Source of the DNA: Muribaculaceae bacterium | GTDB taxonomy: Bacteria > Bacteroidota > Bacteroidia > Bacteroidales > Muribaculaceae | DNA length: 64,000 nucleotides | Direction of reading: 5' to 3' | Assembly: GCA_910573745.1 (NCBI GenBank) | Contig: CAJSYI010000012.1 | Location: 1 to 64,000, forward strand | Part shown: positions 25,884 to 35,260 of the stretch, piece after piece | Numbering within the stretch: the stretch's first letter is position 1 | Layout of the letters: each line of letters opens with the position of its first letter | Notes under the pieces: model-generated | Databases searched by the model: none | What the model was told of the DNA's origin: nothing | What the model saw: only the letters and a program-made list of their open reading frames with translations | Made by a program: the position numbers and the translations under genes

Positions 25884-27284
25884 CTAAAGTTTTGATAACT
25901 CATCAATCAAAGCGGGCCTGCGTGGAGTGCGCGATTTCTGTTCTGCCACAATTTGTTCAGCTTCCTTAGTTCCTCCATATTTGATAAGCTTTCTTAAATA
26001 TGTGACTCCTTCACGGTAAGAATCGCGATTGGATGCACGTTGAAAGTAGTTTCTGACTGCAGCGGCATACAGTTTGACTATTTCATCTCTGAATAGTTTT
26101 TTAACTTCTTTGGGCGCATCGTCAATATTATAGATTGATGGATTCTTGCGAATATAGTCCATATATTCCTGCCACATCTTCTCCTGCGTGTATATATAAA
26201 ACAGACGTATGATATCCTTCTTTCCCTGAGCCTCGCTGATTAATGTCTCTATATATTTCTTCCATTCATTCTTAGGGACAAGATTCTTAAGAATGGCATA
26301 CATCGATTCAATGGAGTATTCCTTTTCGCCCCATCTGCCACCCTTGAAAAAGAAATGTCTGGCCAACAGGAGTTCATTGGCCTTGTCTCCGATTTCGTGA
26401 TAGGCTTTATATTTCCATTTATGCCAATCGCTGACAAGTCCCGCATACTCGGCGTCATGATTTACGCCATCTCCGGCAAGTCTAAGCACCTCGTCATAGT
26501 CAGCCTTGTCCCAAGCCATTTGAATGAGCCTGTTTCGAAAATCCGGGTTAGATACGTTGTCATACATAAATTTGATTTGATCCTCCGGACTGCCACTCTT
26601 TGACATTATTTCGAGCTTATATTTTTGAGCTGTTTCGGCATTGTGTTTTGCACTCCAGCTATCACCATTTGGCTTGATTGCATCCAAAGCCTTGATTATC
26701 CTACTCTGTTTTTCCGAGGTATCGGCAAGTGAGATTGCCATTTCCATCCAATCCCACCACCAATCCCAACCTTTCAGATCCTTTTCAATGAAGCGGGAAA
26801 GCGCCAGTTCAAAAATTTCAGCTTTAATATCTTCCGGCAGTGTCTCATCAGCGCACAGTTCATGCCATTTTTCAAAGCAAGCACTAACTATAGCGCCCAA
26901 TTCTCCGGCACTGTCATCACCACTGTTAAGAATATCCTCAGAAACGGAGGCAATTCCTTTGAGCACCGCCACAGCTACCTCCCATTGCCCTTTTCTCATC
27001 GCATCTTCGGCTTCATCAAGAATGCGGGATACCGCACAGTTGAAATCGAATGTGGCACGATAGTCAATATAGCCATCTCTTCCCGCATAATCCTCCATCA
27101 AATCTTCCACGCGAGAAGCATATTTTGCCGAATCCGGCTTAAACAGCGACCCTGCTCCAAGAGCTAGAAACCTGTTTTGAAGTTGCTTATTGCCCAAACA
27201 TTCTTTTTTGATGAAATCAGCAATTTGCGTCTTATCAAGCTTCGACAAAAGCAAATCTACCTTATCTATATTCCTTGTTGACAT
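25884..27284 (-). CDS. Helical-repeat protein, SWIM-protein-like C-terminus
   Basis: A 466-residue soluble all-helical protein. The C-terminal portion (YREGVTYLRKLIKYGGTKEAEQIVAEQKS, then RRPALIDELSKL) resembles the tail of Bacteroidetes SWIM zinc finger proteins, but no SWIM Cys/His motif (CxC...CxH) is present, so the zinc finger is missing. Function unknown. It starts ten bases after the stop of a dead AlbA_2 ATPase fragment, suggesting the two were once an operon. It sits between two att-like repeats in accessory DNA. Confidence 0.55.
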   Translation of the reverse strand: MSTRNIDKVDLLLSKLDKTQIADFIKKECLGNKQLQNRFLALGAGSLFKPDSAKYASRVEDLMEDYAGRDGYIDYRATFDFNCAVSRILDEAEDAMRKGQWEVAVAVLKGIASVSEDILNSGDDSAGELGAIVSACFEKWHELCADETLPEDIKAEIFELALSRFIEKDLKGWDWWWDWMEMAISLADTSEKQSRIIKALDAIKPNGDSWSAKHNAETAQKYKLEIMSKSGSPEDQIKFMYDNVSNPDFRNRLIQMAWDKADYDEVLRLAGDGVNHDAEYAGLVSDWHKWKYKAYHEIGDKANELLLARHFFFKGGRWGEKEYSIESMYAILKNLVPKNEWKKYIETLISEAQGKKDIIRLFYIYTQEKMWQEYMDYIRKNPSIYNIDDAPKEVKKLFRDEIVKLYAAAVRNYFQRASNRDSYREGVTYLRKLIKYGGTKEAEQIVAEQKSRTPRRPALIDELSKL

Positions 27285-27294
27285 TTTTCTATGT

Positions 27295-27430
27295 TTATGA
27301 ATTCTTGTTAGCGGATTTCCACTCTTTAGCGACCTCGGTCAGACGATAATTTCTGTTTCGGGTGCCTGGGCTGATCTGAATAAAGTCGCTCGATGGCACC
27401 ATCCGATAGGGCCGGAGTGAGATAATTCTC
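27295..27430 (-). pseudogene. AlbA_2 ATPase 3' remnant
   Basis: The minus strand encodes LTPALSDGAIERLY, then QPRHPKQK, which aligns with the C-terminus of the intact AlbA_2 ATPase at 30895 (IAPALEARIIERLY, PKHPKQK). An extra T then shifts the frame; in the next frame YRLTEVAKEW continues the match to a TAA at 27295. The 5' part is gone, cut by the IS4-family element beginning at about 27433. Confidence 0.7.
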
Positions 27431-27432
27431 TT

Positions 27433-28653
27433 TAGTAGATGACAAAAATTGAATTTTGTCGGTTATATTGTTGATTTTTAATTAGTCGTTTCTTGCAAAA
27501 GTCCCTGGAAATTAGTAACCTTAAAGAAAAGTTCAGCCGCTTTTTCCATGAAAGTTACAACAACTCCCGGGGACTGCGACAAAGTTAATCAAATCGTCCC
27601 GATTATGCAAGAGCATCTTGGCCCGGTAATGAACTTGGCCCGCATAAAATTGCTTGCGTTTGTTCTTCACGCTCTTTGCATTGTGCAGACTGTCAGCCTC
27701 CACAAGATAGCGTCGGCGATGCCTACGGGTGTTGAGCGCGATTCCAACCTGCGCCGCCTGCAGAGATTTCTTGCCGGATATGCTCTCAACCTTGAACTTA
27801 TCGCCAAAGTTATATTTGCGCTTCTGCGAGTCAAGACAGGACTGGTTCTGAGCCTTGACCGCACCAACTGGAAATTCGGTGATGTAAACATCAATATCCT
27901 TATGCTTGGAGTGACATACAAGGGGGTTGCATTTCCGCTGCTCTTTACCATGCTTGACAAACGCGGCAATTCCAATTGGAAAGAGCAGGCACGGCTGATT
28001 GACAGATTTATACGGCTGTTCGGTGCAGAGTGTATCGATTCCCTCGTCGCCGACCGCGAGTTTGTCGGAAAGCAGTGGGTCGAGTGTCTCAACAACAGGC
28101 GCATCCGGTACTGCCTGCGAATCAAGCAGAACTTCTGGCTGCGCAATCCCAAATCCTCCGAGGATGTCAGGGCATGGCATCTGTTTCACGGACTTAAGAT
28201 CGGGCAGGAACGTGTCTACGACAAGCTGTTTTTGCTCAAAGGTGAATATGTCTACATGGCCGGGGCCATGCTGAAAAACTCCGATGGCGTGCCTGAACTG
28301 CAAATCCTGATTTGCTACAACCGCCCTGAAGATGCCGTAGCGACCTACAGACAGCGTTGGCAGATTGAGACATGCTTTCGCGCCATGAAGTCCTCCGGAT
28401 TCAATATCGAGGACACCCACCTGCGCGACATCGACCGCATCGCGCGTCTTACGGCGATGGTCTGCATGGCATTGGTATGGGCGTATCTCGTTGGCGAACA
28501 CAAGGATATGAATGTGAAAGCTGTCAGGATATTGAAACACGGCAAGAGAGCCAAGTCGCTGGTAAAGTATGGTTTGGAAGAAATCGCAAACGTACTCCTC
28601 AGACCGCTCTACAAGCCGAAATTCGATGTCTTCAAATTTTTGTCATGTACTTA
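27433..28653 (+). mobile_element. IS4-family insertion sequence
   Basis: About 1.22 kb with imperfect inverted ends: GTAGATGACAAAAATT on the left and, inward from the right, GTACATGACAAAAATTT. One transposase gene fills it, and the transposase stop codon lies in the right end. No clear target duplication could be read. A diverged partial copy lies at 45083-45449. Confidence 0.8.
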
Positions 28654-28654
28654 G
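27548..28654 (+). CDS. IS4-family transposase
   Basis: A 368-residue DDE transposase. Seen: LSLDRTNW (first Asp), LVADREFVG (second Asp), and the IS4 signature YRQRWQIETCFRAMKSSGF, i.e. Y-x2-R-x3-E-x6-K with the catalytic Glu. N-terminal helical domain with SNLRRLQRFLAGY. It appears intact and full length. Confidence 0.92.
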   Translation: MKVTTTPGDCDKVNQIVPIMQEHLGPVMNLARIKLLAFVLHALCIVQTVSLHKIASAMPTGVERDSNLRRLQRFLAGYALNLELIAKVIFALLRVKTGLVLSLDRTNWKFGDVNINILMLGVTYKGVAFPLLFTMLDKRGNSNWKEQARLIDRFIRLFGAECIDSLVADREFVGKQWVECLNNRRIRYCLRIKQNFWLRNPKSSEDVRAWHLFHGLKIGQERVYDKLFLLKGEYVYMAGAMLKNSDGVPELQILICYNRPEDAVATYRQRWQIETCFRAMKSSGFNIEDTHLRDIDRIARLTAMVCMALVWAYLVGEHKDMNVKAVRILKHGKRAKSLVKYGLEEIANVLLRPLYKPKFDVFKFLSCT

Positions 28655-28740
28655 ATATGCCCGGATAAACCTAAACCTATATATAGCGGCTGGGCAAAAG
28701 AAAATGGCTCCCCATAATTTTCTTTTTCCTCAGCCATATT

Positions 28741-28823
28741 TTGAACACAAGGGCATGAACACGGCGGCTGTCAATGGCGGCTGAAATGAGTTGCTCCGGA
28801 GTTGTGTTCAGATTTGTGTTCAA
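28741..28823. promoter_or_regulatory. Recombinase-arm-like repeats near att copy 2
   Basis: TTGAACACA (28741-28749) and ATGAACACG (28755-28763) face TGTGTTCAG (28803-28811) and TGTGTTCAA (28815-28823). The same nonamer occurs four times in the leader of the integrase gene at 51419-51520, in the opposite order. Likely binding sites for an integrase or its accessory protein at the far end of an element. Confidence 0.5.
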
Positions 28824-28826
28824 GAT

Positions 28827-29055
28827 AAAAGAAAAAGCAGCTACGATTTGTTTCGTAACTGCTTGATCTCTAAGATGTGGTCCCACTTGGGAAACCCTAC
28901 TCAAAATATATCCTGTAAATCAAATATTTATCTCGCCCACTTCTGGCATCTCCAACATTCGCACCCAAGGCGCATTGCATCGCTTTTCGTCGCCCTGCTC
29001 CGCCGAAACCGGATTGCCCGCAAGTTCTCTAACTTGTCAACTGCAAATATAACGA
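28827..29055. repeat. Att-like flanking repeat, copy 2
   Basis: Same unit as 25604-25838: hairpin AGCAGCTACGA/TCGTAACTGCT at 28836-28863, GTGGTCCCACTTGGG at 28877-28891 (identical to the tRNA 3' end at 51246-51260), then the shared tail. No gene is seen in 28655-29098 apart from these repeats. Confidence 0.65.
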
Positions 29056-29098
29056 ATTTATCTTCCTCTATATTGTCATTGTCAGTTGAATTCGATAA

Positions 29099-30823
29099 CT
29101 AATGGTAAAAAGAATCAGTATTTATTTTTAGGGAGGCTACAGAGTCGATTTCCCATTGATTATTAACGCAGATTAAAGCTAATTCATAGGTTCCGTCAAA
29201 ACTGACATCAAATTTAATTTCTTCCTCACTATCTCCATAAATAATTGCATTTATATCATAAGACCCTTTAAGATAAAGAGTATCATCATCTGCCTCGGCT
29301 TTTGATATATCGACATTATAAAGATCAAAAAACTCGTAATGATGTCCCATTTCATCTAAAGTGTTAATGCCATTTCCAATAATATATTCATTTAATAATG
29401 ATTGTAGGTCCAAATCATTCTTAATAAGGATATCATTGACATCTAAAATAGGAGAAGACACTAATCTTTGTTTTGATTTGGGAATGTTATATTGTATCTG
29501 TATCTCTTCTAATAGTGACTTCCTTGTGTATAGATCATGTTCTGTTAATTCTATGTCAATATTGTTCACTACTATACAATCGAAATAAAACAGATTTTCA
29601 CATGAACAATAGCTATCTGTCTGTTTTAGTTTAACATCTATTCTACAATCCTCTAATCCTATAATATATGGGATTTCATCATTCCTTTCGGATAATTCCT
29701 GTTTTAAGAATGTTAAAGAGGATTTATTATCCTTATTACTTCCAAGTATCCCGATCAAATCCACTATGTCACTACTAAAATAGTTAGAACGTCTAAGATT
29801 ATCTTGAGTATCCACATAGAATCCATATAGGAAGCCGTTCAAAACATGGTTATCTTTACCTTTCAGAGTTTTAGAGAAGAACTGAGGTGTAAATATCTTT
29901 AAAAGATTGTTATTTTCAACACACTTATCAATCAGTAATTTACCTAATACAAATTGGGACTCCTCGGTAATTTCGGATAAGGTTGAATGTATTTCGTTGA
30001 CTATACTTTTATCAGGGTCCTGGGTTATAGCACCTAATAATGCCGTTAATCGGCCATCCAGATCTGCCTCTATTTGTTTAAAGTTATAAACTTCATTTGA
30101 ATATGGACCCCAATAATGAGGATTTAATTGTCCATGATTGAAACAGAACTCATCTACTAAACACGAATGATCCCAAGGAAGTTGTGATCCAATTCCTTGG
30201 TATATCTTTTTTCGAACGTTTTTAAATGATGTCTCTATTGATTGTCCTTCCTTGGGAATTTCTTCTAAGAGAGCTTGGGTAAAAGGGCTATGAGTCTTTA
30301 TTCCGTCTTTTGCCGGCGCACCTGGAGATGTGGAAAACGCAATATATGTTTGATAGGGTAATGATGTGTTTTTCCCGAATGGAGCAAAAGCATGCCCTCC
30401 TCTAATCAATTCTCCTTTATCAATTCGACATGCATCAATAATTGTTATAATAATGGCATTCGTATCCTGACGTAGCTCTTTATAAATATCATCTATCCTA
30501 TACGATTTATGAACTGCTTTCATTCCGCCATGGATATCCATGTTTTCAGCATCAGAAAATACTATGTAATCTGATGCATTACTCATCATACCATGCCCAG
30601 CAAAAAAAATGACTATGACAGTATAATTTTTTGATATTACACGAAGGCTATCATAGGCTTCTGTAAATTTATCGAAAGTGGGATTTTCAAGACATTCAAC
30701 TTCATACCGTAACTCTCTAAATGTCTGAGCAACTCCCAAAGCGTCATTTACTGCATTTGTTAATGTGGTATTATTCGTGTAATTATTAATACCAATAACT
30801 AATGCATAGCATCTATGTTTCAT
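29099..30823 (-). CDS. Caspase-like (peptidase C14) protein
   Basis: A 574-residue protein with an N-terminal caspase-type protease domain: YALVIGINNY, catalytic His77 in FFAGHG and Cys132 in IIDACR. The remaining 330 or so residues are unrecognised and probably sense or bind a partner. Prokaryotic caspase-like proteases are known effectors of abortive anti-phage systems. It is the last gene of the minus-strand defence island, 71 bases after the AlbA_2 ATPase; no promoter was seen in that gap, so it may be co-transcribed. The local AT-richness is typical of the island and unlike the chromosomal core. Confidence 0.8.
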   Translation of the reverse strand: MKHRCYALVIGINNYTNNTTLTNAVNDALGVAQTFRELRYEVECLENPTFDKFTEAYDSLRVISKNYTVIVIFFAGHGMMSNASDYIVFSDAENMDIHGGMKAVHKSYRIDDIYKELRQDTNAIIITIIDACRIDKGELIRGGHAFAPFGKNTSLPYQTYIAFSTSPGAPAKDGIKTHSPFTQALLEEIPKEGQSIETSFKNVRKKIYQGIGSQLPWDHSCLVDEFCFNHGQLNPHYWGPYSNEVYNFKQIEADLDGRLTALLGAITQDPDKSIVNEIHSTLSEITEESQFVLGKLLIDKCVENNNLLKIFTPQFFSKTLKGKDNHVLNGFLYGFYVDTQDNLRRSNYFSSDIVDLIGILGSNKDNKSSLTFLKQELSERNDEIPYIIGLEDCRIDVKLKQTDSYCSCENLFYFDCIVVNNIDIELTEHDLYTRKSLLEEIQIQYNIPKSKQRLVSSPILDVNDILIKNDLDLQSLLNEYIIGNGINTLDEMGHHYEFFDLYNVDISKAEADDDTLYLKGSYDINAIIYGDSEEEIKFDVSFDGTYELALICVNNQWEIDSVASLKINTDSFYH

Positions 30824-30894
30824 ATCAACTATACTTGTTATGAATTTAAAATTCTGAAATCTGTTAACATTTTGTTGAATAATTGATTATAGCT

Positions 30895-32364
30895 TTATGC
30901 TTTGGTCTTACGATATTTCTGTTTAGGGTGCTTGGGGTGATTTGGGTATAATCGTTCTATTATTCTGGCTTCTAATGCAGGAGCGATATAACTTTCTCGG
31001 AAATATTTTAAATCCTTCACGCCACATAGTTCGGCAATTTCTTTCATTGTCATGTAAGAATCTCCCATCTTTTCAGAAAGCAATTCTACTTGAGGAGTGC
31101 TTAGGGGGTGCTTAGGGGGTACTTGGGGGGTACTTAAGGTGTCATCACCCCCTAAGTGATCTTTAGATGCGTCAAAGGCTGCCTTGGTGGATCGTTTGAA
31201 GGTAACATAAACGAATCCTCCATCCCAACGCCATGTGGGTTCTTCAACGCCTTGCTCGCGGCAGGCTTCGATGATGCGGCGGATGCCGCTGCCCCAGCTT
31301 TCAAGGAAGGTTGAGCGGTAGAGGGCATGTGCCATATTCCGATTATATGGGTATGACTCATGCGAATCTTTGATAGTTTCGGCTGTAATTTTGGGTGGAA
31401 GTATGCCGGGGTTGGCAATCTCCACGCGGTCGTCGTAGACTGCGATGCTGATTGTCAGATTAGCCTTCTCCCACTGGCGATGTGCCAAGGCATTGATTAA
31501 GGCTTCTCTCAATGCGCTTACGGGTACTTCAAGACGTTCCTCCCTCATAAGGCTTCTGTTTGTGATTTTGCCGCTGAGATTAAGATGCTTGAATAGGAAG
31601 GCCATACCAGCGTCAAGGAGGTCGAAGAAGTTTCCTTCGGCTCGTTGATTGTCGATGAATTCAAGTTTGTCGTTACCGAGGAAACGAGCCAACCTTAACT
31701 GAAAGTTGTCGTAAGGGTATATGTTATTAGAGAAAAGCATGGCGGCTCCGTTGGTCGGCACACCATTGACCGTAAGTTTCCACTTTGCCAATGTGTCCTC
31801 AATCGGAGCGGTCAACGCAGACTCAGGGATTCGTCCGCCCTCCACTCCAAGACGGATACAACCGAGTATTCGGTCACGATTCAAATCCGAAAAACTGACA
31901 CCTCTTGCCGGAAGAGATTCCCAAGAATAGGAATGAGGCTCATGAATCCGAATGCGCTCGTCATACATATCACGCGGCATAATCTTCGTTGTGCTCTCAA
32001 TCTTGTAGTAAGGTCTGCCACGGAAAGTATAGGGTTTATCTCCCAATTTCCAACCATCAAAGTGAAATGCAATTACTTTATTGCCCGGATACTCCGGAAC
32101 GTCAACATAAATGGGTGGAATATCGTAAGCAGGCTCCAGTCCGGCAAGAGCCTGAGCAATCTCCCGCTTAGTATCGTCGGTCACTTGCTGACCGATAATC
32201 TTCAGTGACTTCGGTGCGACACCGAAAATCAGCCAGCCACCCTCAGTATTGAGAAACGCGCACGCCGTATGCATACCGTCTTTCAATTCGCCGGTAGTCT
32301 TCTTCAGCTCCAGAGTCCGCGACTCATCCGAAGCTATCAATGCCATTATATCGTCAATAGTCAT
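30895..32364 (-). CDS. AlbA_2 (Schlafen-like) ATPase, intact
   Basis: A 489-residue protein: N-terminal AlbA_2/Schlafen domain (ESRTLELKKTTG...ACAFLNTEGGWLIFGV), a GHKL-type ATP-binding middle (REALINALAHRQW, EIANPGILPP, WGSGIRRIIEAC), a linker with short repeats (LSTPQV twice; DNA repeat at about 31097-31140) and a C-terminal winged helix (YFRESYIAPALEARIIERLYPNHPKHPKQKY). Such proteins are often found in defence loci, with nucleic-acid-linked regulatory or nuclease roles proposed. It starts five bases after the NdpA-like gene, so it is in the same operon. Confidence 0.8.
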   Translation of the reverse strand: MTIDDIMALIASDESRTLELKKTTGELKDGMHTACAFLNTEGGWLIFGVAPKSLKIIGQQVTDDTKREIAQALAGLEPAYDIPPIYVDVPEYPGNKVIAFHFDGWKLGDKPYTFRGRPYYKIESTTKIMPRDMYDERIRIHEPHSYSWESLPARGVSFSDLNRDRILGCIRLGVEGGRIPESALTAPIEDTLAKWKLTVNGVPTNGAAMLFSNNIYPYDNFQLRLARFLGNDKLEFIDNQRAEGNFFDLLDAGMAFLFKHLNLSGKITNRSLMREERLEVPVSALREALINALAHRQWEKANLTISIAVYDDRVEIANPGILPPKITAETIKDSHESYPYNRNMAHALYRSTFLESWGSGIRRIIEACREQGVEEPTWRWDGGFVYVTFKRSTKAAFDASKDHLGGDDTLSTPQVPPKHPLSTPQVELLSEKMGDSYMTMKEIAELCGVKDLKYFRESYIAPALEARIIERLYPNHPKHPKQKYRKTKA

Positions 32365-32369
32365 AGATC

Positions 32370-33395
32370 TCAGAAATATAATTTTAAAAAGTTTCGACCT
32401 TTTTCATCATCATAACCTTGTTCAATTATAGCTGACGGATCCAAAATTTTAACCTCAAATCCGGAGCCAACTCTTAGAACATTCGATTTTGTTATGGCTT
32501 TCCGTTTAACTGCATTTTGGTTACTGACAAATTTCTCGGGAATTTTGCCCACTTTTTTCTCATAATCCTGTCGAAACAAAGATATTACTGAAGAAGTATT
32601 TTCATCTAATTCCAACGAAGATATAAGATCTTCTGTGTTAATCTCTGTTTCGGAATTTTGTAAACGTTGTGCTATAGAACGAGATGCTTTTGCCAAATCT
32701 AATGCTCTGCTCGGGTTAATTTCAATAACCTTTTGAATTAAAGAGGCACAGAAATTTGCGACGTTCTCTGTCTGTTGAAAATCTGAAATAATTTCCTTTG
32801 CATAAAGAAAATTTTGGGTCCAATAACGTCCGTCTTGACGGATTGTAGAGTTTTCAACTATAGACAGCAGATATCCGTTATCCTTTTCAATGTTAAAGAT
32901 TAAACATCCTTTATCTATATGTTTTGAACTCAATCCAAATTGAGGTTTAATCGAATATTCTCCATTCTCGTATGTAACAGTCAAAAAGCTATCTTTTATC
33001 TCTGTTTTCAGCAATAAAAGAGCGTCTGTGTTTTGCCCACTTACACAGCAATCCTCAATATATACAACATAAAATTCCCCGTTAATAATATTGGGGTGAG
33101 TGCTTTGATCATATAAATGCCTGGCAAGATTATTTGACTGCGAGACGAAGTTAGCGTTGTCAGAAAAGATCTTTCGTACAAATCTGTAGACATTATTGGT
33201 GTTTAACTCATCAATTGCATACAGCCTACTAAATACATCGAATTTAAAGGTGTTCTTTATGAGAGTAGATATGAACTCAGAAGCTGAAGTAATATCATCA
33301 GCCTTAGAAGCGAAAGCGATTCCATCTTCGTTTAATTTATTGCCGACTTTTTGAACAGTGGCAATAGTGGGAGTTCCCAATTTTATGACCATCAT
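32370..33395 (-). CDS. NdpA-like nucleoid-associated protein (defence cassette subunit 4)
   Basis: 341 residues. The arrangement of an N-terminal helical part, FYVVYIEDCCVSGQNTDALLLLKTEI, then GCLIFNIEKDNGYLLSIVEN and DGRYWTQNFLYAKE is like the 37-kDa nucleoid-associated (NdpA/YejK) family, in which a strand-rich core is followed by a YF..FL element. The match is by eye and distant. It overlaps the ABC ATPase stop by one base, so it is translated with it. The role in the cassette is inferred: perhaps a DNA-binding subunit. Confidence 0.5.
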   Translation of the reverse strand: MMVIKLGTPTIATVQKVGNKLNEDGIAFASKADDITSASEFISTLIKNTFKFDVFSRLYAIDELNTNNVYRFVRKIFSDNANFVSQSNNLARHLYDQSTHPNIINGEFYVVYIEDCCVSGQNTDALLLLKTEIKDSFLTVTYENGEYSIKPQFGLSSKHIDKGCLIFNIEKDNGYLLSIVENSTIRQDGRYWTQNFLYAKEIISDFQQTENVANFCASLIQKVIEINPSRALDLAKASRSIAQRLQNSETEINTEDLISSLELDENTSSVISLFRQDYEKKVGKIPEKFVSNQNAVKRKAITKSNVLRVGSGFEVKILDPSAIIEQGYDDEKGRNFLKLYF

Positions 33396-35260
33396 TATTC
33401 GTAGATATATTTAGGGATTAGTCCACCATCGTCAGATTTTGAGAATTTTGCCACGGTATGGAAAAAGTCCAAATTTTTCCAATAAGACTCGTCAGCGTGC
33501 TCAATTAGAATTATCTGAAAATGTCCATTTTCATCAACAATGATTTCTTTCATGAAATCATTTAGAAGACAAAATGCTTTCGTGAGTTGTTTCTTGTCAT
33601 CATTGTCGAGTGTATCTTTATCTGCATAGTAAGGTATGCTTGGTTGATCGATAAATAAAAAAGATCCAACTTGTTGTGACTTATTCTTCAATATAGATTT
33701 ATGAAGACCTAAGAAAAAACAGAGATGCAAGAACATATAGTTAGACTTACTTCCGATATTTCTAACGGGGTATTCATCGCCATCTTTCAAAAGCGATACT
33801 CTTCGTTCTGTAGCGTCATAAACCATAGATGCGTCCGGATAAGACCTCACCATCCCATTTTCGGAATGGAAGAACAGATTTATATATTTGCTTAAAACGT
33901 CCTTGATATCATGAGGTAAAAGACGGATCTGCTTTAGTCGCGTTTCTAATGATTCTATTTTAGACACCTTTTCTTGTTCAACAGCAAATTGATAATTATC
34001 AACTGCCAGGCTCTTTAAGTCCTTAAGTCTGTATTTAATTCTTAAGGCCCTATTTAGCCAAACAGGATCACCTATGGTTTTGCGAAGTACTGATAAGCGA
34101 GTTAATTCGTTATTACAATCCTTCAGTTCGCGCTTGAGCTCTTCATAACGTCTTATAAAATCAGACGGAAGTACAGGTGGATTTTGCTTAACTTCTTTTA
34201 TTTGATGAAGCTTGTCCTCTAATACATCAAGTAGTTCTAATGTATCCGGAGAACTGATTACTTCATCTATATGTTTGCGGATGCAAGAAATAGGCAGTAG
34301 ACTATCTTCTATTCTTGATCCAGCTGATTTCTGCTTATCAATTTCTTCCAACAATGAACGATAGGTGCTTACCTTATTTCTAAGGTCATCTCGCTTCTTT
34401 CTAAGGTTTCCGAGCTTATTGGTGTCCTCTTCGTCTCTTATTAGTTTGTCATATGCAGATATAGAACGTTGAACATATTTCAACATTTCGTTGGCATCTT
34501 CCTTTAAAAATAAATTGTCGACCGGAATTAGATTAAGTTCTAATGCATCATTAAATATTTTTCTTAGTTCCTCTTTATACTTTTGTTCCTCATCTTGAAT
34601 CTTAAGATGTTTCTGTTGGTATTTGTTTAACTCTTTTTTTGTTGATTCAATCTCCGCCGTAATTCTTTTCTCATCAAAACATTTAATGCCATTAGCATAT
34701 TCCAAGGCAAAATCAAGAAATGCATCATAACTTCTTGAAATAAAGAAAGGAATGTCAAAATAGGCATTCGCCGACGAGATGATATCCTCGGTTAGGTAAT
34801 TAAAAGGCAAAAAATGTCTGAAAGTAATAGAGGCATTCGCGCGGCCTATTTTTTGCATTCGTTCAGGGATATCGAAAATTCTGTTGAAGAAAGCGTTTAA
34901 TTCTCCAATCTTATGTGTCTTTTTGTATGGTTCAGGATAGTCATTACTATTCTCAAAGTAGACATCTTGTGACCCTACGCCCATTTGAGGAGCCTTTCTG
35001 ATAAGCACATAACTATTCCCATCAATAAAAATTTTCATTCCGTAGAATTCAACATTTTCATTAATGATATTCTCGACAATCGTTGGATTATCTGAGAGGA
35101 GAAGATAATCTATAATATTAAGGAGGGAAGACTTTCCAGTGGAAGAGTCGCCGGTAATTACATTGATTCTATCTGGCTCAAAGTAATACGTTACAGTTTT
35201 CTGTGGATCTTCGCGAAAACCCTTAAACCACATTCTAACGCTTGCAATATGCAGATTCAT
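33395..35260 (-). CDS. DUF3732/SMC-like ABC ATPase (LmuB / ABC-3C type)
   Basis: A 621-residue ABC ATPase: P-loop ITGDSSTGKSS (about 36-45), a long charged coiled-coil region from about 190 to 420, a signature-like VRNIGSKSNYMFLHL, Walker B FLFIDQPS (Asp near 538) and the H-loop IEHAD (His near 588). This is the DUF3732-type pattern used in Lamassu and ABC three-component systems, where the ATPase senses foreign DNA ends or replication structures. It overlaps the middle component by four bases and the NdpA-like gene by one. Confidence 0.75.
   Translation of the reverse strand: MNLHIASVRMWFKGFREDPQKTVTYYFEPDRINVITGDSSTGKSSLLNIIDYLLLSDNPTIVENIINENVEFYGMKIFIDGNSYVLIRKAPQMGVGSQDVYFENSNDYPEPYKKTHKIGELNAFFNRIFDIPERMQKIGRANASITFRHFLPFNYLTEDIISSANAYFDIPFFISRSYDAFLDFALEYANGIKCFDEKRITAEIESTKKELNKYQQKHLKIQDEEQKYKEELRKIFNDALELNLIPVDNLFLKEDANEMLKYVQRSISAYDKLIRDEEDTNKLGNLRKKRDDLRNKVSTYRSLLEEIDKQKSAGSRIEDSLLPISCIRKHIDEVISSPDTLELLDVLEDKLHQIKEVKQNPPVLPSDFIRRYEELKRELKDCNNELTRLSVLRKTIGDPVWLNRALRIKYRLKDLKSLAVDNYQFAVEQEKVSKIESLETRLKQIRLLPHDIKDVLSKYINLFFHSENGMVRSYPDASMVYDATERRVSLLKDGDEYPVRNIGSKSNYMFLHLCFFLGLHKSILKNKSQQVGSFLFIDQPSIPYYADKDTLDNDDKKQLTKAFCLLNDFMKEIIVDENGHFQIILIEHADESYWKNLDFFHTVAKFSKSDDGGLIPKYIYE

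Noticed and set aside
25884-27284. SWIM zinc finger protein
   Set aside because: The tail resembles SWIM proteins but no CxC...CxH motif exists.
28836-28863. Hairpin AGCAGCTACGA as a CRISPR-like or regulatory repeat
   Set aside because: Only two copies, each part of a longer att-like repeat; no array of regularly spaced units anywhere in the window.
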